Shown here: one piece after another, positions 39,901 through 51,900 of the stretch
Numbering within the stretch: position 1 is the stretch's first letter
Layout: the number at the start of each line of letters is the position of its first letter
Assembly (NCBI RefSeq): GCF_032854445.1
Contig: NC_088296.1
Location: forward strand, 18,529,485 to 18,593,484
Origin: Liolophura sinensis
Taxonomy: Eukaryota > Mollusca > Polyplacophora > Chitonida > Chitonidae
Direction of reading: 5' to 3'
Length of the DNA stretch: 64,000 bases
The notes under the pieces: generated by a model
Told to the model about the DNA's origin: nothing
The model's database searches: none
What the model saw: the letters and a program-made list of their open reading frames with translations, nothing else
Translations under genes and position numbers: made by a program

Positions 39901-42900
39901 TGTTGACTAGGGCCGGTAGATTTGAACCCTCAAAGGTTTTCTGCAGACAGGCAATCTCATAGAGGATACATCCCAAGGCCCAGATGTCCGAGCGGTCATT
40001 GTAGGCCTTCCCTTCACACTGTCACGTATAAAACAGTCAGTGAACATTTGTTAAAGGAGAAGAAAATATAAATATCAATCAAATACCATTGAAAAGAGCA
40101 TGCTTTTCCTCGCAAATGCATGCATAAAAAAAATTCTAATATGTTCCTCAAGTTGATAAATTATAAATAGAGTCAGCACCAAAATCCACTGTGGGTGACT
40201 CTATTTCGCCTAAGAACTAGTCCTAAAGTTTTTGTGAGGGGGAGAATTGCCATCGGAAACTGTCGAAGTGCAGTTCGTACATTTCCAGTAGAACTCTTCT
40301 TCCCAGAAGGTAGCGAACAGTACAGTTCATTTACCACTTGACGATCGGGAAACCGGAATGTTGGATGTAGGTTTTGAGTTGCACGAATACGGCGTCAGTT
40401 TTAAAGACTCTGCTGAGAGGCAATACACCTCCAGCATAAATTACAGGGTGTTAAAGATGGAGGACGCGATGGACTGGCGATTTATGCCAGCTTGCCATTT
40501 TCAGGCTTTACGTGTATGGCAAGGAAAAATGTCAAAATTATGCAGCAGGCACCACCAGATAGAAAAAAATGTGCTCTTTTCAGGCTATAGTGTCATGACA
40601 AGTTTTCTTCTCCTTAAAACATTAAAATTATGCCAAAATCAGATCAAAAAGGCATCAAAACTTATGGTAGCAAATATGGTCTTCAACATTTTTTTCCAGA
40701 AGAAAACAATATTTGAAAATATTTTTGTATGGTGGGTATTAGGAACCACATTTTGGTATTTATCTAGAATGCAAAATAATGTTCTAAATAAGGATGTGGT
40801 GCATGTCTAAGAAATTTTATCTGAATGTAAATCTGTTGTTTACATCCAAACATGTGCATTTAATCTGAATTATGATAATACTCATGATCATACTAAAAAT
40901 ATAAATCTGATCGAAATCCAGGTTTGAACACATTTCTTAGGTGAAAAGACCAAATTCTAGTGCAAATATGTTTATTAAACATGTGTTACATCCTCATTTA
41001 TTACATTATTACATAAAGATTATACATACTAAAAGGTGGTTCCAAATACCCACCATACCAAAAATATATTCTAGTGTCTTTTTCTCTTCACAGAAAAATC
41101 AATAAAAATATCGAAGACCACATTTATCACTAACTTTTTGCACTCTTTGATCGGAACTTCAAGTAATTTTTATGTTTTCTACACCTTTAAGAACGTGTGA
41201 TATTAAAACGAAATTGGTGAATACTCTAAAAAATAGCATAAACCTGTGGATGGCCGTGGGTTTCCCACCATAATGCTGGCCACTGTCGTATAAAGTGAAA
41301 TATTCTTGACTATGGCGTAAAACACCAAACAAATAAATAAATCAATCAAAATAGCATAAAATAATAAACTACTGACATACTGCCTAATACTAATTCAAGG
41401 TAAAAAATACTGTATATGAGTGAACAACTGTCAGTAAATCTGTGCTTGACTAGACAGCTGTTCAACAATTACATACATCATAGAGGAGGACAAAATGGTT
41501 TTAAACTTCCAATTATCATGATTATAGAGAAAGGAGAAACCAACATGTTTCTGAAAGAAAAAAGCAACCAGTTTCTGAAAGGAGAAACCAACAGGTCTCT
41601 GAAAGGAGAAACCAACAGGTCGCTGGAAGAAGAAACCAACAGGTCTCTGAAAGGAGAAACCAATATGTTCCTGAAAGGAGAAACCCACATGTTTCTGAAA
41701 GGAGAAACCAACAGGTTTATATCATACATGTAACGGTACCTTTTAAAATTCTACTCACCATTTCAGGACTGATGTAATATGGTGTCCCCAGGACTGTGTT
41801 CGCTCCCTTGTTTGATGTTGACAACATCTTTGATATCCCAAAATCGCCCACTTTGACCACACCTTCTTTTGTAAGAAAAATGTTGGCTGTTTTCAAATCC
41901 CTGCAAACCCAAACACAAACTATGACATCCCTTTGGTCTAGCAGTTAGTAATCACACTTTTTTTTACCATTTTCAATGTCACATTGTTGCTTCCTTTTTT
42001 TTGTTATACAGAAAAGGTTCTTTAAGACAACCCACTGTGTATGTTTATCTGTTTGCCATTGATATTATTTTGCCTAACACACCTGTAAAATGTATGATAT
42101 CCAAGGAATGATGAGTTAAATATGTGTATATTCTCTGTAAGGTTTTATTTATTTATTAGGTTGGTGTTTTACGCCGTACTCAAGAATATTTCATTTATGC
42201 AACATTATGGTGGGAGGAAACAGGGCAGAGCCCGGGGGAAACCCACGACCATCCGCAGGTTTTGCCAGACCTTCCCACGTACGGCCCGGAGAGGAAGCCA
42301 GCATGAGCTGGACTTGAACTCACAGCGACCGCATTGGTGAGAGACTCCTGAGTTTCTCTGTAGGAAGAAGGCATGTAAGTTGCAACAACTTGTCAATGAA
42401 TCCAGCTGGAAATTGCCATTGAAAATAAGTTTAAAACACAAAAAAAATCACTGGGTTCTCTGGCATGCCAGATGTTTGTTAAAAAGTGTAGGTTACTGCC
42501 TACACTGCACTTTGGATCATCCTAATCAGTGAGTAAAGCTGGAGCTGTGTTAGACCCAAGGTAGCCAGGTAGGGACCTAGGACTTGAAATCCGCAACTTA
42601 CATGTACCTGTGCAAGATCTTGCGTTTATGAACATGTCTGACAGCAGCCACAATCTGCTGAAACAGTGGGGAGAACTGGACTGCTTACCTGTGCAAGATG
42701 TTGTGTTCATGGATATGTCTGATAGCAGCCACAATCTGCTGAAACAGTGGGAAGAACTGGACTGCTTACCTGTGGAAGATCTTGTGTTCATGGACATGTC
42801 TGATAGCAGCCACAATCTGCTGAAACAGTGGAGAGAACTGGACTGCTTACCTGTGGAAGATCTTGTGTTCATGGACATGTCTGATAGCAGCCACAGTCTG

Positions 42901-45900
42901 CTGAAACAGCGGGGAGAACAGGACTGTTTACCTGTGCAAGATCTTGTGTTAATGGACATGTCTGATAATCTGCTAAAACAGTGGGGGGAACTGGACTGCT
43001 TACCTGTGCAAGATCTTGTGTTAATGGACATGTCTGATAGCAGCCATAGTCTGCTAAAACAGTGGAGAGAACTGGACTGCTTACCTGTGCAAGATCTTGT
43101 GTTCATGGACATGTCTGACAGCATCCACAGTCTGCTGAAACAGTGGGGAGAACTGGACTGCTTACCTGTGCAAGATCTTGTGTTCATGGACATGTCTGAC
43201 AGCATCCACAGTCTGCTGAAACAGTGGGGAGAACAGGACTGCTTACCTGTGCAAGATCTTGTGTTAATGGACATGTCTGATGGCAGCCACAATCTGCTGA
43301 AACAGTGGAGAGAACTGGACTGCTTACCTGTGCAAGATGTTGTGTTCATGGATATGTCTGATAGCAGCCACAATCTGCTGAAACAGTGGAGAGAACTGGA
43401 CTGCTTACCTGTGCAAGATCTTGTGTTAATGGACATGTCTGATAGCAGCCATAGTCTGCTGAAACAGTGGAGAGAACTGGACTGCTTACCTGTGCAAGAT
43501 CTTGTGTTCATGGCCATGTCTGATAGCAGCCAAAGTCTGCTGAAACAGTGGAGAGAACTGGACTGCTTACCTGTGCATGATCTTGTGTTCATGGACATGT
43601 CTGACAGCAGCCATAGTCTGCTGAAACAGTGGAGAGAACAGGACTGCTTACCTGTGCAAGATCTTGTGTTCATGGACATGTCTGATGGCAGCCAAAGTCT
43701 GCTGAAACAGTGGAGAGAACTGGACTGCTTACCTGTGCAAGATCTTGTGTTCATGAACATGTCTGATAGCAGCCACAGTCTGCTGAAACAGTGGGGAGAA
43801 CTGGACTGCTTACCTGTGCAAGATCTTGTGTTCATGGACATGTCTGATGGCAGCCAAAGCCTGCTGAAACAGTGGAGAGAACTGGACTGCTTACCTGTGC
43901 AAGATCTTGTGTTCATGGACATGTCTGATGGCAGCCACAATCTGCTAAAACAGTGGGGAGAACTGGACTGCTTACCTGTGCAAGATCTTGTGTTCATGGA
44001 CATGTCTGATGGCAGCCAAAGTCTGCTGAAACAGTGGAGAGAACTGGACTGCTTACCTGTGCAAGATCTTGTGTTAATGGGCATGTTTGATAGCAGCCAA
44101 AGTCTGCTGAAACAGTGGAGAGAACTGGACTGCTTACCTGTGCAAGATGTTGTGTTCATGGATATGTCTGATAGCAGCCACAATCTGCTGAAACAGTGGA
44201 GAGAACTGGACTGCTTACCTGTGCAAGATCTTGTGTTAATGGACATGTCTGATAGCAGCCATAGTCTGCTGAAACAGTGGAGAGAACTGGACTGCTTACC
44301 TGTGCAAGATCTTGTGTTCATGGCCATGTCTGATAGCAGCCAAAGTCTGCTGAAACAGTGGAGAGAACTGGGACTGCTTACCTGTGCATGATCTTGTGTT
44401 CATGGACATGTCTGACAGCAGCCATAGTCTGCTGAAACAGTGGAGAGAACAGGACTGCTTACCTGTGCAAGATCTTGTGTTCATGGACATGTCTGATGGC
44501 AGCCAAAGTCTGCTGAAACAGTGGAGAGAACTGGACTGCTTACCTGTGCAAGATCTTGTGTTCATGAACATGTCTGATAGCAGCCACAGTCTGCTGAAAC
44601 AGTGGGGAGAACTGGACTGCTTACCTGTGCAAGATCTTGTGTTCATGGACATGTCTGATGGCAGCCAAAGCCTGCTGAAACAGTGGAGAGAACTGGACTG
44701 CTTACCTGTGCAAGATCTTGTGTTCATGGACATGTCTGATGGCAGCCACAATCTGCTAAAACAGTGGGGAGAACTGGACTGCTTACCTGTGCAAGATCTT
44801 GTGTTCATGGACATGTCTGATGGCAGCCAAAGTCTGCTGAAACAGTGGAGAGAACTGGACTGCTTACCTGTGCAAGATCTTGTGTTAATGGGCATGTTTG
44901 ATAGCAGCCAAAGTCTGCTGAAACAGTGGAGAGAACTGGACTGCTTACCTGTGCAAGATCTTGTGTTCATGGCCATGTCTGATAGCAGCCAAAGTCTGCT
45001 GAAACAGTGGAGAGAACTGGACTGCTTACCTGTGCATGATCTTGTGTTCATGGACATGTCTGACAGCAGCCACAATATGCTGAAAGAGTGGGGAGAACTG
45101 GACTGCTTACCTGTGCAAGATCTTGTGTTAATGGACATGTCTGATAGCAGCCATAGTCTGCTGAAACAGTGGAGAGAACTGGACTGCTTACCTGTGCAAG
45201 ATGATGTGTTCATGGACATGTCTGATGGCAGCCAAAGTCTGCTGAAACAGTGCAGAGAACAGGACTGCTTACCTGTGCAAGATGTTGTGTTCATGGACAT
45301 GTCTGATAGCAGCCACAATCTGCTGAAACATCCCCAAAACTTCCTTCTCTTCTAGCGGTCTCTCCTGCTGAGCCAAAAACTGACTCATGGTTCTGTAATG
45401 GAGGTTCAATTCTGTTTTCTTACTTTTTATAATCAAAACACGGTGCTGATACTCCTAGGTGTAATTATAACATATACATACTTAAAGGATACATGAAAAT
45501 GTACTACAAAACGAACAGCATGGCTCTAAGGAAATGGAGACAGATATGCTCGACAAACCAGAACAAAATTTCATTTTCAAGGCAAATTATACATTATTAA
45601 TAACTCCTCTATTTATGTGTATTTTCAATCAATGATCAGAAATATTGGGAAATTACATTTTCAATGAATCTCCTAGGAACAGGCAACCAGCTTAGTGAAC
45701 CCAATTTGGGCTCTCCCGCCAACAAAGTTATTTTTATAGCTCAATCACGACAGCAGGCTACTTAATTTCTGAGCCATTTTTACACCCCAAGAAGAAAGCA
45801 GAGAAGCCTTTTGTAACAAAAAAAAAATACTTTTTTTCATAGGTTAGTTCTCATCATACACTCCGTGTTAAGACATAAAAACCAAGCTTTTCACGCATCC

Positions 45901-48900
45901 TTTTAACTGCATGACAAAATCACATAAGCAACGGGGACAGAATATTGCTGAATCTGATATGGTTTTATATGTAGCGCTAAGAATAAATACCGTACGTAGA
46001 AAGGTCTGCCAGCAACCTGTGGAGGGTCATGGGTTTCCCCTGGCCTCTGCCCAGTTTCCTCCCACCATAATATTGGCTGCCGTTGCAAAACTGAAATATC
46101 CTTGAGTAGGACGTAAAACACCAACCAAATACGTAAATAAATCAAAAAATTAATACTTAAGCCAAGGAGGTGTTTTGTCCTGTTTGTCAGAAATCTTTGT
46201 CGTAAAAAGCTTAGGCACAGATTTGAGGTAATTTGCAAACCTACCCTCCATCCGCGTACTCCATTTCAATCATGATGACACCGTCTTCCTCAAAACTGTC
46301 GTAGTAACTGATGATGTTAGGATGGTCCAACATGGCCAACACTCGGACCTGTAAACAAGATTAGAGCAAAATGACATAAACAAAACAAAATCAAAAAAAA
46401 AAAAAAAAAACTAAAATGAAGTATGTATCAAATGAAAGACAAAACTGTACAGGAAAATAGTTGGATTCATTTTTTTTTAAAGTATTTTTTTAACCTAGTC
46501 AAATGCATTTAACCTAGTCAAATGCATTTAACCTAGTCAAATGCATTTTATTCTAAAGGAACCAGTGGTGTCACATAAGATTTTTGCTACTTAACACATA
46601 TATTAGCCTGCTACATTTTATCATTCAAAAGGCATATACATATGGATCCATGAATGCATTCATTGATTTGATGTTGAAACAAATTATTTCAGGTAAAATG
46701 TATACAGATGAAATAATTGACACCTTCTGGATCACAACAGACCACCATATAGAATCTGATCTTTTAACACAATTTTACTCCGTTAGACAAAATTCTAAAA
46801 AAAAACAAATCCAACTACTTTCCTGGACAGTTTTTAATGGTCTTTCATCTGATATATACTTTATTTTAGAGTAGTCTCTGCATTTAAGATTTTAAACTAA
46901 ACAGTTTTTGAATGTGCCTGCATAATTCGGAAGTCCACACATGAACAGCACAATGCAAAGACACATACGCCAAAAATCCAGTCACCGTTCATATCCAGGG
47001 TCAAATGCATGGCCCAGGTATTCAATAGTGTATTAATTTAGCGGTTAAGGTACTAGCTTTTGTCTGAACTAAAGCGTCATTAGTTCTGTACTAACTCTGA
47101 TACTGCAGTAACTTGTCAGGGTGAGCTGGCAAGAAACCTGTCTCCGAAAAGTCACTGATTAAAGGAAAATATTGTGACTTTGCATTATTTTTCCTTCGCA
47201 ACGTCAGATTTATTACAAATATATCTTCCCAAGATCTGAATGAAAGTGTCTGCTATAAGTCAGAAAGCCAATCAATTGCTAAATTCGCTAAAGTCGATAC
47301 AGCCAGCTAGGCCTAATGCTTACACCCATGCTGGACGAGGATGAGCAGGACAGCTAAAACACAACACTTGTGTCCATGAACAACTTGTGTCCATGAACAA
47401 CTTGTGTCCATGAACAACTTCTGTCCATGAACAACTTGTGTCCATGAACAACTTGTGTCCATGAACATTGATCTGACCGAGCGCCAAACTAAAAGAAACA
47501 TCGGACCTTTGAACACCGAACACATCGATCTGATCTGAGCGCCAATCTAAAAGAAACATCGGACCTTTGAACACCGAACACATCGATCTGATCTGAGCGC
47601 CAATCTAAAAGAAACATCGGACCTTTGAACACCGAACACATCGATCTGATCTGAGCGCCAAACTAAAAGAAACATCGGACCTTTGAACACCGAACACATC
47701 GATCTGATCTGAGCGCCAATCTAAAAGAAACATCGGACCTTTGAACACCGAACACATCGATCTGATCTGAGCGCCAATCTAAAAGAAACATCGGACCTTT
47801 GAACACCGAACACATCGATCTGATCTGAGTGCCAAACTAAAAGAAACATCGGACCTTTGAACACCGAACACATCGATCTGATCTGAGCGCCAAACTAAAA
47901 GAAACATCGGACCTTTGAACACCGAACACATCGATCTGATCTGAGCGCCAAACTAAAAGAAACATCGGACCTTTGAACACCGAACACATCGATCTGATCT
48001 GAGCGCCAAACTAAACGAAACATCGGACCTTTGAACACCGAACACATCGATCTGATCTGAGCGCCAAACTAAACGAAACATCGGACCTTTGAACACCGAA
48101 CACATCGATCTGATCTGAGCGCCAAACTAAAAGAAACATCGGACCTTTGAACACCGGACACATCGATCTGATCTGAGCGCCAATCTAAAAGAAACATCGG
48201 ACCTTTGAACACCGAACACATCGATCTGATCTGAGCGCCAAACTAAAAGAAACATCGGACCTTTGAACACCGAACACATCGATCTGATCTGAGCGCCAAT
48301 CTAAAAGAAACATCGGACCTTTGAACACCGAACACATCGATCTGATCGAGCGCCAATCTAAAAGAAACATCGGACCTTTGAACACCGAACACATCGATCT
48401 GATCTGAGCGCCAATCTAAAAGAAACATCGGACCTTTGAACACCGAACACATCGATCTGATCTGAGCGCCAAACTAAAAGAAACATCGGACCTTTGAACA
48501 CCGAACACATCGATCTGATCTGAGCGCCAAACTAAAAGAAACATCGGACCTTTGAACACCGAACACAGCTGATACTCTTTGGTTGGGTATAATTTTCTCA
48601 TTGCCACGTTGTTTAATACTGATGGTACGGGAGAGCTCCTAGGTTTTGCGATGTAAATTCTAGACAGGTATAACATAACAAAATGGCGTCACCAAATGAG
48701 TGGCTAGGTACTGATGACTGTTTGCTATTTATTTTATTGATAAGTGGTGTAGAATTTTTTGAATATTATTAGAATATTTTTGGAATACTACTTTATTAAT
48801 TAATTCAGCTTTAATGGCTGAATTTATGTTCACTTTCAGGATACACAACTATAAAGTCCATCATGAAGCTATCCTAGACTTAAGTCAAAATTTCAAATCA

Positions 48901-51900
48901 CTATAAAATGGCACACTCCTATGGAACAAGGTAAAAACATCGCTTGACAAGGAAAATTCTAGGGTGACAGAGTCATTTGGGTTTTTTCTCTTTATACTAG
49001 TTATCCATATAACGGACATCCCCTGTCCCTGATCGCTCCAGGTACAGGTTAGCTATGACGCGCCTGGGATACGTCATGTTTTGATGCTGTTCGTATATTA
49101 CTTCTGTCCATATAATAATGACCTTTAGTTAGTGTTCGTTAGTGTTTATATATCATCTTGTGACATTACTTATGTCACATTCTGTGTTTGTGTTCGTAGT
49201 GTTATTCATGGGAATGCATTATTCTCTAATCTACACTAATTGTTTATTGCATGTGTTTGGAACGAACATATCTGTGTAACATTGCTTATGTCAGATTCTG
49301 TGTTTGTGTTCGTAGTGTTATTCATGGGAATGCATTATTCTCTAATCTACACTAATTGTTCGTTGCATATGTTTGGAACGAACATATCTGTGTAACATTA
49401 CTTATGTCACATTCTGTGTTTGTGTTCGTAGTGTTATTCATGGGAATGCATTATTCTCTAATCTACACAAATTGTTCGTTGCATATCTTAGAAATGAACA
49501 TATCTGTGTAACATTACTTATGTCACATTCTGTGTTTGTGTTCGTAGGGTTATTCACGGGAATGCATTATTCTCTAATCTACACGAATTGTTTATTGCAT
49601 GTGTTTGGAACAAACATATCTGTGTAACATTACTTATGTCACATTCTGTGTTTGTGTTCATAGGGTTATTCACGGGAATCCATTATTCTCTAATCTACAC
49701 AAATTGTTTATTGCATATGTTAGAAATGAACATATCTGTGTAACATTACTTATGTCACATTCTGTGTTCATAGGGTTATTCATGGGACCAGTGAATAAAA
49801 TTATACACATGAAGACCTCACCACCACAAGTTGTGTGTGTGTTTCGTTCATTTCCCACGTCACAATAGGTTTGTTATTGTAACACAAATTTCAGCTAAAA
49901 TAACAAAAAGGAGTACACCAAATTTAATGATCGAAATTTTTACTGAAGTGTATGATCCCGGGGCCTGATGCCTGACCAGATTGTGCACTGAACAGTCAAG
50001 TCCCCTTCACCACAAGCTGCCACTCAAGATGATTTCTCATTCATTGGGTATTCAGAAATCTACATTGACATATCTCTTCATTAAAAATGAAAGTACTGGA
50101 ATTCTAAAACCATTTCGCTTTACTGAAGCATATATTCTGAAGGCATTATTCTGTGTGGACTGATAAAATTATACTTTTTTTGTAACCTTGAATCTGGACA
50201 ATCGACCTAATGTAGCATAGTCTCCAAAATCAAATGAAAAGTGTAAATAAACTGCTCTGAAAGTTGCTCTTTAATATGTGATAAAGGTTGATGAAATAGG
50301 TATTGTAAATATTGAAATGCTTTCAAAAGAAGCCAGGCACCTGGAAAACTCATACATCTATACTAAGGTTCATTTCAGAGTAATGTTTGCACATTACCTC
50401 GTTAAGAGCCAGGTTTCTCTCCGCAGCGTTCAAATCAGACACCTGAAAAACTCATTCATCTATACAAAGGTTCGTTTCAGAGTAATGTTTGCACGTTACC
50501 TCATTAAGAGCCAGGTTTCTCTCCGCAGCGTTCAAATCAGACACCTGAAAAACTCATACATCTATACAAAGGTTCGTTTCAGAGTAATGTTTGCACGTTA
50601 CCTCGTTAAGAGCCAGGTTTCTCTCCGCAGCGTTCAAATCAGACACCTGAAAAACTCATACATCTATACAAAGGTTCGTATCAGAGTAATGTTTGCACGT
50701 TACCTCGTTAAGGGCCAGGTTTCTCTCCGCAGCATTCAAATCAGACACCTGAAAAACTCATACATCTATACAAAGGTTCGTATCAGAGTAATGTTTGCAC
50801 GTTACCTCGTTAAGGGCCAGGTTTCTCTCCGCAGGGTTCAAATCAGACACCTGAAAAACTCATACATCTATACAAAGGTTCGTTTCAGAGTAATGTTTGC
50901 ACGTTACCTCGTTAAGGGCCAGGTTTCTCTCCGCAGCATTCAAATCAGACACCTGAAAAACTCATACATCTATACAAAGGTTCGTATCAGAGTAATGTTT
51001 GCACGTTACCTCGTTAAGGGCCAGGTTTCTCTCCGCAGCGTTCAAATCAGACACCTGAAAAACTCATACATCTATACAAAGGTTCGTTTCAGAGTAATGT
51101 TTGCACGTTACCTCGTTAAGGGCCAGGTTTCTCTCCGCAGCGTTCAAATCATGCATATTGATTTCTTTAAGGATCACCAAAGAATCATCGTCTTTCTTTC
51201 TGTACAAAACAGCAGCTCCGTATGCACCTGGAAAGGAAATTCGATTTCAACATCTTTAAGTGGGTCTGTCCGTTTTAACTTTGAAGAGATTAGTGGGCCA
51301 ATGACAGCTACACAAACACCTTACCTTAAAGAAAAGATAAGTACTCAACCAAATGAACTGATAATGTATCCTGCATAAGTTTAAAAAGAATACTAATCTA
51401 TATTTGTGATGTCGCTTTGCTGAGAAACCATGTTTCCACTGACCTCACCCAAACGCTGATTTGCCTTTTGACCATATGACGCAACATGGTATTTCAGGTT
51501 TCTCTAACATGGCATATCCCGTTCGTGGGAAGGTCTGTCAGCAACCTGCGGATGGTCGTGGGTTTCTACCAGGCTCTGCCTGGTTTCCTCCCACCATAAT
51601 GCTGGCCACCGTTGTATAAATAAAATATTCTTGAGTACGGCATAAAACGCTAATCATATAAATAAATAAATAAATAAATAAAAACACATGGCATATCCCA
51701 TGGCGTCATAAGAATTCCAGATTAAAAATCTGTTTACAAAGTTTGAGATACCAAGCAGATCAGAACAAAATGGCTGTTCTGTTTCAACCTCTCTTCTAAC
51801 TTAAACAAGGTTAAATTTTTAGCTGACTTTTCTTCTAAAAAAACTATACATAAAGTGGTTTCATGGGTATAGGGTTAACCCCAATTCCACCAGGTTTTCA

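Noticed and set aside
42522-45355. Frames of 601, 593, 340 and 323 codons over the 81-bp array
   Set aside because: Period 81 keeps several frames open. Only the minus-strand kinase frame has meaning, and it stops at the GTAAGC in every unit.
46584-46874. 96-codon plus-strand frame in intron 6
   Set aside because: No domain, AT-rich, no splice or start support.
29995-48567. Two arrays with the same 58-bp period as one family
   Set aside because: Units at 29995 and 47469 share no sequence; the equal period is coincidence.
50278-51378. 366-codon plus-strand frame over the 102-bp array
   Set aside because: Antisense shadow of the exon 6 repeats.
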